A stretch of DNA of 64,000 nt from Nocardia wallacei (GCF_029868745.1 NZ_JARWOP010000336.1:1-64000), one strand, 5' to 3'. Positions 25,596 to 35,003 are shown, counted from the stretch's first letter. Translations and numbers: made by a program. Notes: generated by a model from the letters alone, not told the origin.

Positions 25596-26777
25596 ATGAC
25601 AGTGACGACAACCGGTGAGCGGATAGCGGCCGAGCGCAAGCTCGCCGGCCTGAAACAGGTACAGCTCGCGCAGCGGACGAACTACAGCCTGTCCATGGTC
25701 CGTGCGGTTGAGCAAGGGCGGGAGCCTGCCTCCCCTGCGTTCATCGCCGCGGCGGCGAAGGCGCTGCATGTCGAGCCCGAGTACCTGACGCAGACGCCTT
25801 TCTATGACGTCCTGGAGCAGGACGGCCCGCTGGAGGGTATTGCGGAACTGCGGTCAATTCTGGCAGAAGGCACGTATGTTCGCCCGGTCGAACCGTCTCC
25901 CGTTGCTGAACTGGCCACGGAGATGCAGGGCATAGACGCGGCTTATCGCAACGACAAGGGCCGAATCGCACTTCAACGTATCCCTGCACTTATCCGGCAG
26001 CTGTACGGCGCGTTACACGCCGCACAAACCGACTCGGAACGCGGCCGGGTGTTCACGCTGCTCTCAGCGGCGTACGTCACGACTGAGAGACTGTGCCGCC
26101 GGTTCGGATTTACCGCGCTGGCGCCTGTGGTTCTGGATCGGCTCGAATGGGCCGCTGAAGGCTCCGATGATTCGCTGTACGTCGCTCAAGCCAGGGTGAA
26201 GCGGGCACGAGTCTTGATGTACCACAACGCGAATGACGTTGGTATGCGGCTTGTAGAGGATGGGCTGGACCTGATCGAGGGGGACACCGAGCGAGCGAAC
26301 GCAGTGCGTGGCTACGCGCATCTGTGCGGCGCGATTGTCGCCGCTCGTGGCTTCGCGGCTGACACGGCCGCTGAACACATAGAGAGCGCGCGTCAGCTGG
26401 CGCATGGCTTCGACCGCGAATCCGACTTGTACGGGACGCTTTTCGGACCTGCGAACGTCGGCATCCACTCTGTAGCGGTGGCGCTGGAATCCGGAAATCC
26501 CGACAAGGCCGCCCGTGAAGGGTCAGCGCTCGCTTTGCCCGAGGAGATCGCACCGCCACGGGCCGGTCACCATTGGCAAGACGTGGCCCGAGCCTGGTTG
26601 CTGATCGGGCAACCGGACAAGGCACTCCACTCGCTGAACCTGGCGCGGCGGATAGCTCCGCAGCAGACTCGCTTGCATCCGTCGGTGCGGGAAACGTTGC
26701 ACGGGATCGCGTCGGCTCAGCGACGGCAGTCGGAGACTCTGGTCAGCTTCGCATCGTGGGCTGGTGTAGCTCTGTAG
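25596..26777 (+). CDS. XRE-family regulator with TPR-like C-terminal region
   Basis: ATG 25596 (MTVTTTGERIAAERKLAGLKQ) is used because the nine codons before it are not domain-like. The 393-residue product has an N-terminal helix-turn-helix (QVQLAQRTNYSLSMVRAVEQGREPAS) and then a long helical region typical of actinobacterial XRE proteins with tetratricopeptide-like repeats, ending with HPSVRETLHGIASAQR. Such regulators often control a divergently transcribed small gene pair; here the pair at 24866-25383 fits. Third-position GC bias is lower than in the flanking core genes. Confidence 0.88.
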   Translation: MTVTTTGERIAAERKLAGLKQVQLAQRTNYSLSMVRAVEQGREPASPAFIAAAAKALHVEPEYLTQTPFYDVLEQDGPLEGIAELRSILAEGTYVRPVEPSPVAELATEMQGIDAAYRNDKGRIALQRIPALIRQLYGALHAAQTDSERGRVFTLLSAAYVTTERLCRRFGFTALAPVVLDRLEWAAEGSDDSLYVAQARVKRARVLMYHNANDVGMRLVEDGLDLIEGDTERANAVRGYAHLCGAIVAARGFAADTAAEHIESARQLAHGFDRESDLYGTLFGPANVGIHSVAVALESGNPDKAAREGSALALPEEIAPPRAGHHWQDVARAWLLIGQPDKALHSLNLARRIAPQQTRLHPSVRETLHGIASAQRRQSETLVSFASWAGVAL

Positions 26778-26846
26778 GAACAGCTGCTGTCGAGTTCTGG
26801 TCCGTCCCCCGGGGTTCCGCTCGGCAAGGCCGCAGGATCCGGGCCG

Positions 26847-28295
26847 TCAGCCCTCCGGGAAGGCGAAAGTGACTGTGCGGGTGGTGGGGTCGGCTGTGAT
26901 CAGCCGGACTCGGACGTGCCGGCCTTCCGGGGGCGCGCCGAGGCATTTGGCGAGTACCGGTGGTTGGGCGACGAAGATTTCCGAGGCCCGGGAACCGTTG
27001 GCTTCTCTGACGACGACGGCGTCGAACTCCGTGCCGACGCGTTCGGCAAGAATCGTGGATTCGGTGAGGTCCAGGCACGCCCGTTCGAGCTTGCCGGCCA
27101 GGGCGTCGCTGCGGCGCATGGAGTCTGCGACGGCGGTCAGGCCCTCGCTCGCCCAGCGCGGGACCGGCGTTCCCGCGCTGCGGGCCAGGCAGATCTCCGC
27201 GACGTAGCGGTCGCCCAGCCGCCGCAGCGGTGCCGTCGCGTGGGCATAGGGTGCGCCGATTCCGCTGTGCTGCACCACATCCGGGACCTCACCGGCGAGC
27301 ACCGTGTAGGACGCGCCGCGCAGCAGGCCGGTCGCCTCCGACATCAGCACGAGCGCGGCGGGCGACTCGGCCTCCAGTGTGGCGAGCAGACGGCCCACGG
27401 GCGCGTCGTCGGGCCAGTCCAGCCCGAGGGCGGTGGCGGTGCGGCGTAGCGAGTCGATCGCGGCGCGCGGCGGGGCGGGCATGGTGCGTAGCAGGCCGAG
27501 TGGCTCGGCGTCGCCGCCGCCGAGCATGATGCGCGCCGCGCACATGCCGGTGAGCAGCGAGATCTGCTCGTTCCAGTCGTCGGCCGCGGTGCGGGGTTCC
27601 ACGATGAGCTGCCAGCGCGCGGCGTCGTCGGGCGCGTGGTCGTGGCCGTCGCGCACCACGGTCTGCGCGGGCAGTCGCAGGCCGATCGCGCCGCGGCCGA
27701 GACCGGCCTCGATGCGCAACCGTCCGAATTCCGGCAACGCGGCGATCGAGGGATGCGGACGTCCGGCGTCGGCGTCGGCCTGCACGCCCGCGTAGTCCAG
27801 CCGGGCGCGGGAGCGCACCAGCGCGCGCCGCACCGAAACCCGTTGCGGCTCAGCCAGTTCGTCGCATTCGATGGTCCACAGCACGGCGGGCCGGTTCTGG
27901 TCCGGAAGCAGGCTCGCCGAGCCTTCCGACAGCACCTCGGGGTGCAGCGGCACCGTGCCGTCGGGCAGATAAAAGGTCTGACCCCGGGACAGCGATTCCC
28001 GGGCGAGCGCCCCGTCGGGGGCGATGACCGCGCCCACGTCGGCGATCGCGTACTGCAGCAGGAAACCGGTGGGGGTGCGTCCGAGATACAGCGCCTGGTC
28101 CAGATCCAGCGCGCCGGGCGGGTCGATGGTCACCAGCGGGATGTCGGTGCGATCGGCCCGGATGCCCGCGAACGCGTCGACCGCGCCGCGGGCCTCCGAG
28201 ACGGCCTCGGACGGATAATCCGAGGCCAGCCCGAATTCGGTTCGGACGGCGCCGAAATCGACCGGCGCCGACACGATCCTGGGATGGAGCTCCAC
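26847..28295 (-). CDS. RNB-domain 3'-5' exoribonuclease
   Basis: The 482-residue product, start GTG 28295, contains an RNB (RNase II/R) catalytic domain. TIDPPGALDLDQALYLGR supplies the Asp cluster that binds Mg, followed by YAIADVGAVI and, further on, SGIGAPYAHATAPLRRLGDRYV, equivalent to the 'Y.H.TSPIRRY.D' motif. It should degrade single-stranded RNA from the 3' end. It lacks the classical double cold-shock N-terminus of RNase II/R; the short C-terminal region (RVRLITADPTTRTVTFAF) may replace S1. This short form is common in actinomycetes. It ends 69 bp from the convergent XRE gene and is preceded on the same strand by the small secreted protein gene at 28643. Confidence 0.92.
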   Translation of the reverse strand: MELHPRIVSAPVDFGAVRTEFGLASDYPSEAVSEARGAVDAFAGIRADRTDIPLVTIDPPGALDLDQALYLGRTPTGFLLQYAIADVGAVIAPDGALARESLSRGQTFYLPDGTVPLHPEVLSEGSASLLPDQNRPAVLWTIECDELAEPQRVSVRRALVRSRARLDYAGVQADADAGRPHPSIAALPEFGRLRIEAGLGRGAIGLRLPAQTVVRDGHDHAPDDAARWQLIVEPRTAADDWNEQISLLTGMCAARIMLGGGDAEPLGLLRTMPAPPRAAIDSLRRTATALGLDWPDDAPVGRLLATLEAESPAALVLMSEATGLLRGASYTVLAGEVPDVVQHSGIGAPYAHATAPLRRLGDRYVAEICLARSAGTPVPRWASEGLTAVADSMRRSDALAGKLERACLDLTESTILAERVGTEFDAVVVREANGSRASEIFVAQPPVLAKCLGAPPEGRHVRVRLITADPTTRTVTFAFPEG

Positions 28296-28310
28296 GCGGA
28301 GGCGCTGAAA

Positions 28311-28643
28311 CTACTGCAGCGCCAGCATGGTGCCGTTCAACTGATCGAACGGCCCGTACACCGTGAACACGACCCGGCCGTCCGGGTACTGCGACGACAG
28401 CCCCGACGCGGCGTCGAGCGCCTTCCCGAAGGAGGACGCCGACGGATGCGGCAGACCGGAGATCGCCTGGCCGATGTGCGACTGGTGCACCCACTGGGTG
28501 TCCCCGTGATTGAGGTCGACCTGCACCCCGCCCGGCAGCGGAGTCACCGCGACCGCATTCGCGGACCCGGCCCCCAGCACACCGATAACCGAAGCAGCAC
28601 CGGCGATCATCGCACCGGCAACCAGCTTGCGAACTACGCGCAT
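28311..28643 (-). CDS. Small secreted protein, 110 aa
   Basis: The start, ATG 28643 (MRVVRKLVAGAMIAGAAS), opens a classical Sec signal peptide with likely cleavage after AGSANA (about residue 30). The mature part (VTPLPGGVQVDLNHGDTQWV... FTVYGPFDQLNGTMLAL) is about 80 residues, without cysteines or known motifs. AGCAGG lies upstream at a suitable distance. It stops 15 bp before the RNB gene start on the same strand, but the RNA enzyme and a secreted protein are unlikely to share a job. Function unknown. Confidence 0.8.
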   Translation of the reverse strand: MRVVRKLVAGAMIAGAASVIGVLGAGSANAVAVTPLPGGVQVDLNHGDTQWVHQSHIGQAISGLPHPSASSFGKALDAASGLSSQYPDGRVVFTVYGPFDQLNGTMLALQ

Positions 28644-29234
28644 AGAGATAGAACCTGCTTTCCGACGTTCGTTGACACCCACAGCGCCATTGCCACCCCC
28701 AGCAACGGAACTTTCCAACGCGCAACACTTTATGACGCCGATCACCTATACGGCCAGTTAAAGACCGATAGTCACGTCGAACACGCCGACCGGGACCCGG
28801 TTCTCCCCCTACATGGCCGGTTTCCGCGATGACGGCCCGGCGCGTCGGGCGTGGCGAGGACCTGCGGGCATGGGGTACCTGCGGTCACACGAATCCGAAT
28901 GGGCAGGTACCGGACGGTTGACTTTCGCTACGCGGTGACATCCGACCGCACCACATCAGCCACATGCTCCCCAGCAGTCGCAGCTCGGGAAGCTGTAATT
29001 CCGCACCGATAGCAAGAGCGCTTTGCTATCGAAAGCGCCACTAATGTGAGTTTCCGGACAGAAAAGACAGGTGCCGCCGATTCTCGCCCATCACGGGTCA
29101 GCGACCGATTTCCGCTGGTAGTGCGCCGGGTCGCGGTCGCTGTTACTGTGGCCCGAGCGCGTGAGGGACGTCCGTTCCCTCAGTTGTGCGCGCAATTGTC
29201 CCCATCGTCGAGAAACAAGGGAGTTCCGCACCGT
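28644..29234. other. Gene-poor interval with an operator-like palindrome
   Basis: No gene is supportable over these 590 bp. The base composition is more A/T-rich in places (for example 28700-28780 and 28990-29080) than in the flanking genes, as expected for regulatory DNA. A perfect 9-bp inverted repeat at 29007-29031 is the only clear structure and is listed separately. Confidence 0.5.
29007..29031. promoter_or_regulatory. Perfect 9-bp inverted repeat, operator or hairpin
   Basis: CGATAGCAA at 29007-29015 is matched by TTGCTATCG at 29023-29031, with a 7-bp spacer. It lies about 200 bp before the 31-codon ORF and about 360 bp before the small secreted gene running the other way. No T-run follows, so a protein-binding operator is at least as likely as a terminator. 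Confidence 0.4.
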
Positions 29235-29330
29235 ATGTCGTCCATCGTCTACGACTACCTGTTGCCGCTGCTCGGGCCCGAGCAGGCCGCCTACTGGGCA
29301 CAGATCCTGGTGATCAGCCCGGCGGGCTGA
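29235..29330 (+). CDS. Possible 31-aa peptide gene
   Basis: ATG 29235 follows AAGGGAG (29217-29223) by 11 nt. The frame encodes MSSIVYDYLLPLLGPEQAAY and 11 more residues ending in ISPAG. Third positions are strongly C/G, supporting translation. A short hydrophobic, Tyr-containing peptide could be a leader, a small membrane-associated protein or a modified-peptide precursor. A hairpin lies about 50 bp downstream, which would make this a compact transcription unit. I do not recognise a family. Confidence 0.35.
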   Translation: MSSIVYDYLLPLLGPEQAAYWAQILVISPAG

Positions 29331-29378
29331 GGACGTCCCAGCTTCGGCCGGACGATCGCGCCGGCCGCGCGGCGGTAC

Positions 29379-29410
29379 CCGAAAACGGGTGCCGCCGTTG
29401 CTGTTTTCGG
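29379..29410. terminator. Hairpin, possible terminator after 31-aa ORF
   Basis: CCGAAAAC (29379-29386) and GTTTTCGG (29403-29410) form a perfect 8-bp stem around a 16-nt loop. No U-tract follows, which is common for actinobacterial terminators. The rest of 29331-29741 holds no supportable gene. Confidence 0.4.
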
Positions 29411-29741
29411 CTCCCGACAGCATTGCAATTCGAGCGCGGACCGGTCCAATTCCTATTACATGCCGAACACCCCTGCCCCACATCGCGATACCCGGACTGC
29501 CGGGAATTTCGCCGGGTGCCGACCCTTTCGACGGCGGATCCCGTTCGCGCCCTGCCGAATCGACCGGACCTTTACCGGACAGCAGACCGCTCCGTCCGTG
29601 ATATGTAAACGAAACACGCAGCGGCGCCATGTGATTCGGGGTTCTCCAGTCCGCTCCACTTGTCGGACCACCCGAGTAGCGTGGCAATTACCAGCGCCCC
29701 ATCGCGAGTTTGCGGGGCCGTGTTCCAAAGGCGGAAGGGCC

Positions 29742-31055
29742 GTGTCGAACATTGACGAACGCATCCGGATGGCGGTGGAATGGCTGCGCGGCAGCCAGCT
29801 CCCACATCCCAGCGGCGGCGCAGGCTGGGGCTGGATTCCCGACGTACCGCCCAACCCGCAGAACACCGCCGAGGTGGTCTGCGTACTGCACCGCGCCGGA
29901 TGCGAGATCCCGCGTGCCGCAAAGGTTGCCGCCCTGGTCCGGGCGACCGTGGTGGAGCGCCCGATCGGCGACGAATGGTACTTCCGCACCCCGATAGACG
30001 TGGCGTGGCGCATCCGCGCCCTGCGCTGCCTGGAGGTCGAGGAGACCGATCCGGGCCTACTCGGCGCCCTGCGATCGCTGCTGGATCAACAGGATTCGGA
30101 AACCGGCGGCTGGCGCATGTCCGGTTTCCTCGGCCCGGTCTCGGTCACCGCGACGGCCGCCGCGGTACAGGCCCTGATCGGCGGCGGCTCCTTCGACGGC
30201 GAACGGCACCAGGCGATTTCGCGCGGAATCGCGTTCCTGGTGTCGTCGGTGTTCCAGGAACCGCGGACGCTGCCGATGTACGCGGCCGCACACATCGCGA
30301 CCGTGCTGTCCCGCCCGGAGATCGTCGAGATCGGTGACAAGCGTGCCGAACGAGCCTGCACGCTGGCGGTCAAGCGGCTGCTGACGGGCCTGCGCCGCAA
30401 CGAATGCGAGATCGACACCGAGATCTTCCGCCGCGACGATCTGGTCGACACCTGGCGTCACCTCACCCTGCACCTGGCCGTCGCGGCCGTGGTGTCCGCC
30501 GACAGCCGCACCATCTTCGATCCCGCCGTGCGCGCCGGAATCGTCGAACTGCTGGAGATGCAGGAGGTGGACGCGCTGGCCATCTACCGCGGCGGCTTCC
30601 GCATCTCCACCGAGGGGCCGGTCACCTCCTACGCCACCACCCAGGCACTGGAGGCGCTGTTGCAGGTGCGCCCGGCGATCAACGAACGGGTCAACCCGGC
30701 GAAGGTGTACGACGAGATCTGCCGCGCCGACGGCGCCCACCACACCGACCCGCAGGCCGTGGCGACGGTGCGCGGCCGCCGCATGCTCATGAATTCCACT
30801 GCGGGCGTGGCACTGCTGCTGCTCGGGGCCGCCGCCGGGGGCACCGTGTTCGCGCTGGCCGTCGGCTTCGATCAGGCGCTCGGCAAGGTCGGCAGCCGGG
30901 CGCTGGTGGTGTGGGGCACGCTGCTGATCGCGTCCGGGACCTACTGCGGGCTCGCCACCCGATTTCCGCGGCTGCCGAAACGGCGGGTGGCCGGCGCGGT
31001 GTTCGCCGCGTTCACCGCACTGGTGCTGCCGGTGATCAGCTTCCTACTCGCGTAG
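29742..31055 (+). CDS. Alpha/alpha-toroid (prenyltransferase/squalene-cyclase repeat) membrane protein
   Basis: Start GTG 29742 follows GGCGGAAGGG closely, and the frame upstream is not protein-like. The 437-residue product has an alpha/alpha-toroid body (residues 1-345) with terpenoid-cyclase-like repeats such as GGAGWGWIPDVPPNPQNTAEV, QQDSETGGWRMS and YRGGFRISTEGPVTSYATTQ, each a glycine-turn/aromatic motif ahead of a helix. Residues about 350-437 hold three membrane spans. The catalytic DxDD of squalene-hopene cyclases is not seen, so this is more likely a scaffold or sensor than a cyclase. The EamA gene begins 4 bp after its stop, so the two share an operon. Confidence 0.72.
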   Translation: MSNIDERIRMAVEWLRGSQLPHPSGGAGWGWIPDVPPNPQNTAEVVCVLHRAGCEIPRAAKVAALVRATVVERPIGDEWYFRTPIDVAWRIRALRCLEVEETDPGLLGALRSLLDQQDSETGGWRMSGFLGPVSVTATAAAVQALIGGGSFDGERHQAISRGIAFLVSSVFQEPRTLPMYAAAHIATVLSRPEIVEIGDKRAERACTLAVKRLLTGLRRNECEIDTEIFRRDDLVDTWRHLTLHLAVAAVVSADSRTIFDPAVRAGIVELLEMQEVDALAIYRGGFRISTEGPVTSYATTQALEALLQVRPAINERVNPAKVYDEICRADGAHHTDPQAVATVRGRRMLMNSTAGVALLLLGAAAGGTVFALAVGFDQALGKVGSRALVVWGTLLIASGTYCGLATRFPRLPKRRVAGAVFAAFTALVLPVISFLLA

Positions 31056-31059
31056 TCAC

Positions 31060-31926
31060 GTGCGCGCCCCGCTGGTCCCGCTCGCCCTCATGGTGGCGGT
31101 GACCTGTCTGTGGGGTACCTCCAGCGCCTTGCTCGCCGTGCTGGCGGCCCCGGCCACCGCGGGGGTGGTGGCGCTCGGCGGCGCGGTGACGCTGCTGCTG
31201 CTCGCGTGGTCGCGCGGGGAGCGGCCGTGGGAGACGCTGCGGGCGCAGCCGACGCTCTACGTGCGCCTGGGCGCGCTGGAGACGGCGAATCTGGCGTTGT
31301 ACGTGGCGGCGTTGCGGATCGGACCGCTGCCCGTCGTGGTGGCGCTGCATCTCACGGCCCCGGTGCTGATCATCACCACCGCGCTGGTGCGCGGGCGACG
31401 CGCGCCGACCGTGCCCGTGCTGCTCGAACTGATGCTGGTCGCGGTGGCGATATGGCTGGTTACCGGCAGCCGGCCGGAGGCGGCGGCGGACGGGACCGCG
31501 GTGGCCGGGTGCCTGCTGGCGCTCGGCAGCGCGGCCTGCGTCGCCGCTCTGGTGAGTCTCATCGCGCGGGAGGCGGGGCCCGGCAACACGATCACCCCGG
31601 CCGGTCTGCAACTGCTGCTGGCGGGTGTCGCGAGCAGTCCGCTATTGGCCGTCGAACCGCCGAGCGCGCGGACCGCCGCCGCGCTGGCCGCCGTGGGCGC
31701 GCTGCTGCTGGGGCCCGGCTTCGCGCTCTACTGGCAGGCGCTGCGCTGGCTGGACGCGGCCACGGCCAGCATCGTCGGGCTCAACGAGGCGGTGGTGGCG
31801 GCGCTGGTGGGTGCGCTGTGCACCGACACCCGGCTGACCACGGCGACCGCCGGCGCGGGCGTGCTCATATTGCTGGCTGTCGGGCTGGAACAGCGGTCGG
31901 TCTCGCGGCGTCGTGTGCCGCCCTGA
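31060..31926 (+). CDS. EamA/DMT-family transporter
   Basis: The 288-residue product (start GTG 31060) has about ten hydrophobic helices arranged as two EamA halves, with WGTSSALLA in the first helix and ALYWQALRWLDAATASIVGLNEAVVAALVGAL in the second half, typical of RhtA-like drug/metabolite exporters. The substrate cannot be read from sequence. It starts 4 bp after the toroid gene, so the toroid protein may use or regulate it. Its last 62 bp overlap the 3' end of the convergent TrpF-like gene. Confidence 0.88.
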   Translation: MRAPLVPLALMVAVTCLWGTSSALLAVLAAPATAGVVALGGAVTLLLLAWSRGERPWETLRAQPTLYVRLGALETANLALYVAALRIGPLPVVVALHLTAPVLIITTALVRGRRAPTVPVLLELMLVAVAIWLVTGSRPEAAADGTAVAGCLLALGSAACVAALVSLIAREAGPGNTITPAGLQLLLAGVASSPLLAVEPPSARTAAALAAVGALLLGPGFALYWQALRWLDAATASIVGLNEAVVAALVGALCTDTRLTTATAGAGVLILLAVGLEQRSVSRRRVPP

Positions 31927-32563
31927 CGAATTCGGCGCAGGCGACCGGATCCTTGTCACCGCCACGCCCGTCGACACCGGAGTTGACATCGACCCAGGAC
32001 GGGCGCACCGCCTCGATCGCCCCCGCGACATTGCGCGGATTCAGCCCGCCGGCCAGCATCACCGGGAAATCCTCCCCGGCGAGTTTGTCCACGATGCGGG
32101 CGCTGATCGACCAGTCGTGAGTGCGGCCCGTCCCGCCGAGCCGGTGCGCCGAGCGCGAATCCAGCACCACGCCATCGCAATCCGGCGCCGCCTCCACCGC
32201 GGCGTCGATCGCCTCCGGCCCGGTGACGTGCACCGCCCGGATCACCCGGCGACCGGCGGCCCCGGCCCGCACCGCGCGCACGGTGTCGAGGGTGATCAGG
32301 CCGTGCAACTGGATGCAGTCGACCCCGATGTGGTCGGCCAGCCGCAGCACCGCGCCGGCGTCGGTGAGATGGGTGACGAGCACCCGCTCCACCGTGGGCG
32401 GCACCAGCCGCGACAAGCCGCGGGCCTGCTCCGCGGAGAGCACGTCCTCACTGAAATGCGTTGTGCCCGAGATGAAACCGGCCGCATCCGCATCGGCCGC
32501 CAGCACGGCCCGGAGATCGGATTCGCTCCGGATGCCGCAGATCTTCGCTCGGACGTTGATCAT
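31865..32563 (-). CDS. Phosphoribosylanthranilate isomerase-like protein
   Basis: ATG 32563 gives 232 residues. All TrpF signatures are in place: KICGI with the catalytic Cys near the N-terminus, CIQLHG, VVLDSRSAHRLGGTGRTHDW with the catalytic Asp, LAGGLNPRNV and VDVNSGVD for phosphate binding. TrpF isomerises N-phosphoribosylanthranilate in tryptophan synthesis. Many actinobacteria do this with the dual HisA/TrpF enzyme PriA, so a separate trpF-like gene away from the trp operon may serve secondary metabolism or another sugar phosphate. A GC-rich hairpin (CCGGCG...CGCCGG, 32597-32614) sits just upstream. The 3' end overlaps the EamA gene by 62 bp. Confidence 0.87.
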   Translation of the reverse strand: MINVRAKICGIRSESDLRAVLAADADAAGFISGTTHFSEDVLSAEQARGLSRLVPPTVERVLVTHLTDAGAVLRLADHIGVDCIQLHGLITLDTVRAVRAGAAGRRVIRAVHVTGPEAIDAAVEAAPDCDGVVLDSRSAHRLGGTGRTHDWSISARIVDKLAGEDFPVMLAGGLNPRNVAGAIEAVRPSWVDVNSGVDGRGGDKDPVACAEFVRAAHDAARPTAVPARQPAI

Positions 32564-32842
32564 CCGGCACACGATACTGCCTAGTCTGTGCCGCATCCGG
32601 CGGGCTAACGCCGGAGAAGGATCGCTAACTGTTACCGGCGCCGGGCTCCGGACCGGCCGGAACGGCCGTCGTCAGCCGACACCGAAGCCGCCCGAGTCCC
32701 GGACGGCCGCGTCGACGTTGATGCATACCCCCTCAGTATGAATACCCCCAACATCGGGAAGGTATCACGCCCCGACCACACCCCGACAGAGCCTTTCTCC
32801 CCCACCCCGATAGCCTGCCCGTCGCTACAGCCCGAAAGTGGG

Positions 32843-33266
<424 letters not shown>

Positions 33267-33468
33267 GTCGCTCATTGTGCCGTCCCGCCCCGCGCGGCCG
33301 CACGCGGACCCCTGATCACCGGCTATCGCCGCTGCTCAACGGGATCGGCGGCGGTACCGGCACCGCGACACCCGGAAACCTCGGCGCGTCGCACGGCCCG
33401 CCGGACCGGCGAACCGGACAGGGATCCAGGTCAGCGCTCGATCTCGCAACGAGTTACGGTATTTCGCC

Positions 33469-34356
33469 ATGGAGCGTGTCGAGGTGGGGTTCCCGTCGGG
33501 AAGCGAACAGTGTGCAGCGTGGCTCTATCGCCCTGACGGTCCGCCGAAGCCGCGGCCGCTGGTGATCATGGCACACGGTCTCGGCGCCGATCGGGAAATG
33601 GGCCTGGACCGATACGCGCGCCGCTTCGCCACCGCCGGAATGGGCGTGCTGGTGTTCGACTACCGCCACTTCGGCGCCAGCGGCGGCACCCCGCGGCAGA
33701 TGATCCACATCGGCCGCCAGCGCGAGGACTGGCGGGCCGCCATCGCCTTCGCCCGCACCCTGCGCGGTTTCGACGCGACCCGAATCGCGCTGTGGGGCAC
33801 CTCGTTCGGCGGCGGGCACGTGCTGTCCATCGCGCACGAGGACGACTATCTGGCCGCCGTGGTCGCGCAGTGCCCGTTCACCAGCGGCTGGGCGGCCGCG
33901 CGGGCGAAGGGGCCGATCAGCCTGTTCAAGACCGGCACCGTGGCCACCACCGACGTGCTGGTGGGATCGCTCCGGCGCAAGCCCGTCGGGGTGCGGCTGG
34001 CGGGGCGCAAGCGGTCCGCCGCGCTCATGAGCGCCTCCGACGTGCCCGAGGGTTTCGGGCGGCTGGCCGAGGAGAGCGAGCAGTACCAGCCGAAGGTCGC
34101 CGCGCGTATCGGGCTGTCGGCGCTGTTCGACTCGCCCTGGCGGCGCACCAAGGGCATCAAGGTGCCGGTGCTGTACGCCGTCTGCGACAACGACTCGGTC
34201 GCGCCGGTCGGGCCGACGCTGAAGGCCGCCGAGCGCACCAAGCACGCGGTCGTGAAGCGTTATCCCATCGGCCATTTCGACATCTACTTCGACGACTGGT
34301 TCGAGAAGGCCGTCTACGACCAGGCCGATTTCCTGGTCTCGGTGCTACGGCCCTGA
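33469..34356 (+). CDS. Alpha/beta hydrolase (DLH/acetyl-xylan-esterase-like)
   Basis: The 295-residue enzyme starts at ATG 33469. Hydrolase features are an oxyanion-region MAHGLGADREMGLDRYA, FDYRHFGASGG, nucleophile elbow WGTSFGGGH, catalytic Asp in YAVCDNDSV and catalytic His in YPIGHFDIYFDDWF. No signal peptide is seen. The closest family in layout is the cytosolic dienelactone-hydrolase-like or X-Pro-dipeptidyl-type group; the substrate is unknown. A GNAT gene starts 12 bp after its stop, so they are probably co-transcribed. Confidence 0.9.
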   Translation: MERVEVGFPSGSEQCAAWLYRPDGPPKPRPLVIMAHGLGADREMGLDRYARRFATAGMGVLVFDYRHFGASGGTPRQMIHIGRQREDWRAAIAFARTLRGFDATRIALWGTSFGGGHVLSIAHEDDYLAAVVAQCPFTSGWAAARAKGPISLFKTGTVATTDVLVGSLRRKPVGVRLAGRKRSAALMSASDVPEGFGRLAEESEQYQPKVAARIGLSALFDSPWRRTKGIKVPVLYAVCDNDSVAPVGPTLKAAERTKHAVVKRYPIGHFDIYFDDWFEKAVYDQADFLVSVLRP

Positions 34357-34367
34357 CGGGCCGCGGC

Positions 34368-34838
34368 ATGATCGTGCGGCAGGTCGGCGCCGAGGAGTGG
34401 CAGGTGGCCCGGATCGCGCGGCTCGACGCGCTGGCCGGGTCCGCTCCGGGCACCTTCTCGCTGTCCTACGGCGAGGCGGCGGAGTGGGACGAGCAGCAGT
34501 GGCGGCGGTGGCTGGCCGACCGGACGTTCTTCGTCGCCGAATCGGGGACCGAGGTGCTCGGGTGCGTGGGCGGCCTGTCGGAATTCGGCACGCCGACACT
34601 GGTTTCGATGTTCGTCGCGGCGCGCGCCCGCGGCACCGGGACGTCGGACCGGTTGGTCGAGGCCGTGGTGGACTGGGCGCGGGCGGCCGGGCACACCCGG
34701 CTGCACCTGTGGGTAGCGCACGGCAACAGCCACGCCGAGAAGCTCTATCTGCGGCATGGTTTCGCGCCCTCGGGACGGCGGCGGCCGGGCTCGCTGGAGC
34801 AGCCGCGGATCGACTACGAGATGGTCCGGACGCTGTGA
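34368..34838 (+). CDS. GNAT acetyltransferase
   Basis: The 156-residue product has a complete GNAT fold: FFVAESGTEVLGCVGG (beta4), LVSMFVAARARGTGTSDRLVEA (acetyl-CoA loop, R-x-x-G-T/G), WVAHGNSHAEKLYLRHGF (motif B). The start, ATG 34368, is 12 bp after the hydrolase stop. Substrate unknown; the C-terminal DYEMVRTL is typical of small-molecule or protein N-acetyltransferases. Confidence 0.9.
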   Translation: MIVRQVGAEEWQVARIARLDALAGSAPGTFSLSYGEAAEWDEQQWRRWLADRTFFVAESGTEVLGCVGGLSEFGTPTLVSMFVAARARGTGTSDRLVEAVVDWARAAGHTRLHLWVAHGNSHAEKLYLRHGFAPSGRRRPGSLEQPRIDYEMVRTL

Positions 34839-35003
34839 GCTCGAGGCGGCGCGGGTGTGCCGCACGCCGACCGCTCGCGGTATCCTGGATCGAGATCAGC
34901 GGGCGCTCCGAGACGCCCGCACCGTCGATGGCCCCGGTGCGCCGCGAAGCACCGTCCGCATGAAACCCTCTGCGCCCCACGGGAAGGCCGTTCCCGTTCC
35001 GCG

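Noticed and set aside
23161..26846. Integrated mobile element with att sites
   Set aside because: Codon use differs here, but I found no integrase, transposase, tRNA target or flanking direct repeat, so only an island of unknown origin is claimed.
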